Assembly: GCA_017512625.1 (NCBI GenBank) | Contig: JAFWFB010000046.1 | Coordinates: 1 to 7,511, forward strand | Source of the DNA: Erysipelotrichaceae bacterium | GTDB taxonomy: Bacteria > Bacillota_I > Bacilli_A > Erysipelotrichales > Erysipelotrichaceae | DNA: 7,511 nt | Direction: 5' to 3' | Part shown: piece after piece, positions 6,445 through 7,511 of the stretch | How the letters are laid out: every line of letters begins with the position of its first letter | How positions within the stretch are numbered: the first letter of the stretch is position 1 | Position numbers and translations under genes: made by a program | The notes under the pieces: model-generated | Seen by the model: the letters and a program-made list of their open reading frames with translations, nothing else | What the model was told of the DNA's origin: nothing | Database searches by the model: none

Positions 6445-7095
6445 TCATTCCTGATCTTTCTGTTTCTTTTTAAAAAGAATGTAGGAATAGATGACCGGAA
6501 CAAAGGCCATAGTGATAAGGATGAATTCGAATGCGATCAATAGATTTGGACGGTTGATAAAGCTTAGAGCGATGGCCAACAGGCCGATAGCTACATAGAG
6601 TTTTCCCGCCATGCGATGCGTCTTGTTCCAGATCTCGTCATCACTCAGTGTCCAAGGCGTCCTGATACCGACAGTATAGTTGTTGCGGCTTTTAGGCAGG
6701 TAGTTTCCTGCTACAATAAAGATCATGCCGAGCATCAGCATCACGACTGTATTGACATTGAGATCCAGACCCATGGCCTTACCGACACTTAGGAAGAAAG
6801 TGATCAGCGATACCAGCGGAACGATCCAGATGATCAGGCCGATAACTTTATCACTGATATTCTTTTTCTTTGGATCATTCAGTGTCGCAAACAAACATAT
6901 TGCCTGTATCGCCACCATGATCAATGGCATCACGAATATCGCTACATTCTTGTTCGCAAAATTGTCGACTTCGCCGTTAGTGTTAAAATGCATCGGTATC
7001 TGTTCAGGCAGTTTCGAATACATCATTAGTCCCACAAGCATCGGGAGCAATATGATCGCTACACTTAAAATAATCTGGTTTTTATACTGTTTCAT
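6445..7095 (-). CDS. sdpI: SdpI-like integral membrane protein (SdpI/YhfL family with DUF1648)
   Basis: This protein has 216 residues with about six membrane segments (near 7-25, 50-71, 84-104, 114-130, 164-181, 184-207). The DUF1648 signature is seen after segment 1 (LPEQIPMHFNTNGEVDNF, 29-46). The SdpI signature GNYLPKSRNNYTVGIRTPWT, continuing LSDDEIWNKTHRMAGK, spans 130-165. In B. subtilis, SdpI gives immunity to the SdpC cannibalism toxin and sequesters the repressor SdpR at the membrane when toxin is bound. Family members without a toxin are common and their role is unclear. The ATG overlaps the sdpR stop in ATGA (7092-7095), and GGAGG (complement of 7103-7107) sits inside sdpR, so the two are translationally coupled. 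Length is close to Bacillus SdpI (about 207). Family is firm; immunity function is inferred. Confidence 0.9.
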   Translation of the reverse strand: MKQYKNQIILSVAIILLPMLVGLMMYSKLPEQIPMHFNTNGEVDNFANKNVAIFVMPLIMVAIQAICLFATLNDPKKKNISDKVIGLIIWIVPLVSLITFFLSVGKAMGLDLNVNTVVMLMLGMIFIVAGNYLPKSRNNYTVGIRTPWTLSDDEIWNKTHRMAGKLYVAIGLLAIALSFINRPNLLIAFEFILITMAFVPVIYSYILFKKKQKDQE

Positions 7096-7364
7096 TCTGT
7101 TTCCTCCTTCTTAAAGCTCATCATCCAGTTGATCAGGTCTTCAAAGATTGTTGTATTGAGCTCGTAATAGATATAGTTCTTCTCCCTGGTCTCAAAGAGC
7201 AGATCGGCTTTTTTTAAGATGCTTAAGTGATAGGAAACGGTCGCCTGCGTCATGTCAAAATTCGAAGCGATATCCCCGGCTGACATTTTGCCATCCTTAA
7301 GCAGATCCAGGATCTGTCTTCGGATCGGATCAGACAATGCTTTCAATGTTTCACCAAAACCCAT
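7092..7364 (-). CDS. sdpR: SdpR-like ArsR-family transcriptional repressor
   Basis: I start at the ATG at 7364: AGGAGG (complement of 7370-7375) is 5 bases upstream. An in-frame GTG at 7370 overlaps that site and cannot use it. The 90 residues match Bacillus SdpR in length and pattern: LKALSDPIRRQILDLLKDG at the N-terminus, AGDIASNFDMTQATVSYHLS as helix-turn-helix, a wing ending NYIYYELNTT, then LINWMMSF. The recognition helix is about 39-52. There is no cysteine, so the metal-thiolate sensing of classical ArsR proteins is excluded, in keeping with control by the membrane partner SdpI. It is the first gene of the sdpRI operon and likely represses its own promoter through the palindromes at 7375-7396 and 7431-7452. 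Confidence 0.9.
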   Translation of the reverse strand: MGFGETLKALSDPIRRQILDLLKDGKMSAGDIASNFDMTQATVSYHLSILKKADLLFETREKNYIYYELNTTIFEDLINWMMSFKKEETE

Positions 7365-7374
7365 TGTCACCTCC

Positions 7375-7396
7375 TATTTAGAATTTCTTCTAAATA
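7375..7396. promoter_or_regulatory. Operator-like palindrome 1 at the sdpRI start point
   Basis: TATTTAGA (7375-7382), six bases, then TCTAAATA (7389-7396); the perfect arms extend one base further inward on each side. It lies between the -10 box and the ribosome binding site and covers the predicted start of transcription. A protein bound here would block initiation. SdpR is the natural candidate. Confidence 0.7.
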
Positions 7397-7397
7397 G

Positions 7398-7426
7398 ATT
7401 ATGACATCTATTCTTTAAAAAAACAA
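7398..7426 (-). promoter_or_regulatory. Promoter of the sdpRI operon
   Basis: On the minus strand, an extended -10 box TGTCATAAT (7406-7398) lies 17 bases from TTGTTT (7426-7421), a weak -35. The predicted start is near 7391, inside palindrome 1, leaving a leader of about 26 bases. The weak -35 is offset by the TGn extension. Confidence 0.65.
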
Positions 7427-7459
7427 TAGCTATTTAGAATATTATCTAAATAGCTATTG
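7417..7459 (-). terminator. Intrinsic terminator for a minus-strand gene to the right of the window
   Basis: CAATAGCTATTTAGA (7424-7438) and TCTAAATAGCTATTG (7445-7459) form perfect 15-base arms around a six-base loop. On the minus strand the stem is followed at once by seven Ts (7423-7417). No plus-strand T-run is adjacent, so the direction is minus. Its inner part is also palindrome 2. Confidence 0.75.
7431..7452. promoter_or_regulatory. Operator-like palindrome 2 adjoining the sdpRI -35 element
   Basis: TATTTAGA (7431-7438), six bases, TCTAAATA (7445-7452): the same half-sites and spacing as palindrome 1, with centres 56 bases apart. The wider stem reaches 7424 and overlaps the -35 hexamer (7421-7426). 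Probable second binding site for the same regulator. Confidence 0.6.
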
Positions 7460-7485
7460 TGTTATCTAATATTGTAGTTTTTTTC

Positions 7486-7509
7486 TTAGAAATCAAACAT
7501 GTCTTCTAC
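7486..7509 (-). CDS. Possible last seven codons of a minus-strand gene that begins outside the window
   Basis: One minus frame reads VEDMFDF and then TAA at 7488-7486, 26 bases before the terminator stem. The other two frames stop within the first few codons. Position relative to the terminator makes a gene end plausible, but seven codons cannot prove it and no family can be named. Confidence 0.3.
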   Translation of the reverse strand, partial: VEDMFDF

Positions 7510-7511
7510 AT

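Noticed and set aside
7365..7370. GTG two codons upstream of the sdpR ATG
   Set aside because: It overlaps the AGGAGG site; the ATG at 7364 has correct spacing and matches the 90-residue length of SdpR.

Overview
The window looks like a chromosomal segment of a low-to-mid GC Bacillota (Firmicutes), most plausibly an Erysipelotrichia-like gut lineage. The basis is strong AGGAGG ribosome binding sites, short AT-rich intergenic gaps, intrinsic terminators with A/T-flanked stems, a consensus vegetative promoter, and proteins close to Bacillus YdjG, SdpI and SdpR. TGG serves as tryptophan and TGA as stop, so the code is standard. The genus call is an inference and not secure. No rRNA, tRNA, CRISPR array or transposase was seen.

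Left third (1-3341, plus strand): the end of an envelope-stress type operon. It holds the C-terminus of an SPFH/double zinc-ribbon protein (YdjI-like), a twin zinc-ribbon protein with a C-terminal membrane anchor (YdjG-like), and a large secreted, membrane-anchored TPM protein (YdjH-like). The last carries three tandem TPM-like domains where one is usual. In Bacillus subtilis the equivalent genes are co-transcribed with pspA; here the gene order differs and pspA is not in view. The operon ends at a bidirectional terminator.

Middle (3358-5713, minus strand): a two-gene module of an ABC/SMC-type AAA ATPase overlapping a small protein with TOPRIM-like acidic motifs. Its architecture recalls OLD, PARIS and RloAB-type systems, and it is the best candidate here for an undescribed (perhaps anti-phage) system. 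Upstream of it, separated by a strong terminator, is a GlsB/YeaQ/YmgE-family small membrane protein gene broken by an apparent single-base deletion.

Right third (5820-7511): a monocistronic XRE-type regulator with low-complexity Ser and Asn tracts, driven by a perfect TTGACA-N16-TATAAT promoter. After it comes the minus-strand sdpR-sdpI pair (ArsR-type autorepressor plus SdpI-like membrane protein), translationally coupled through an ATGA overlap. The sdpR promoter is flanked by two palindromes of identical geometry (TATTTAGA-N6-TCTAAATA). One lies on the start point; the other touches the -35 element and is embedded in the terminator hairpin of whatever gene lies further right. No SdpC-like toxin gene is visible.
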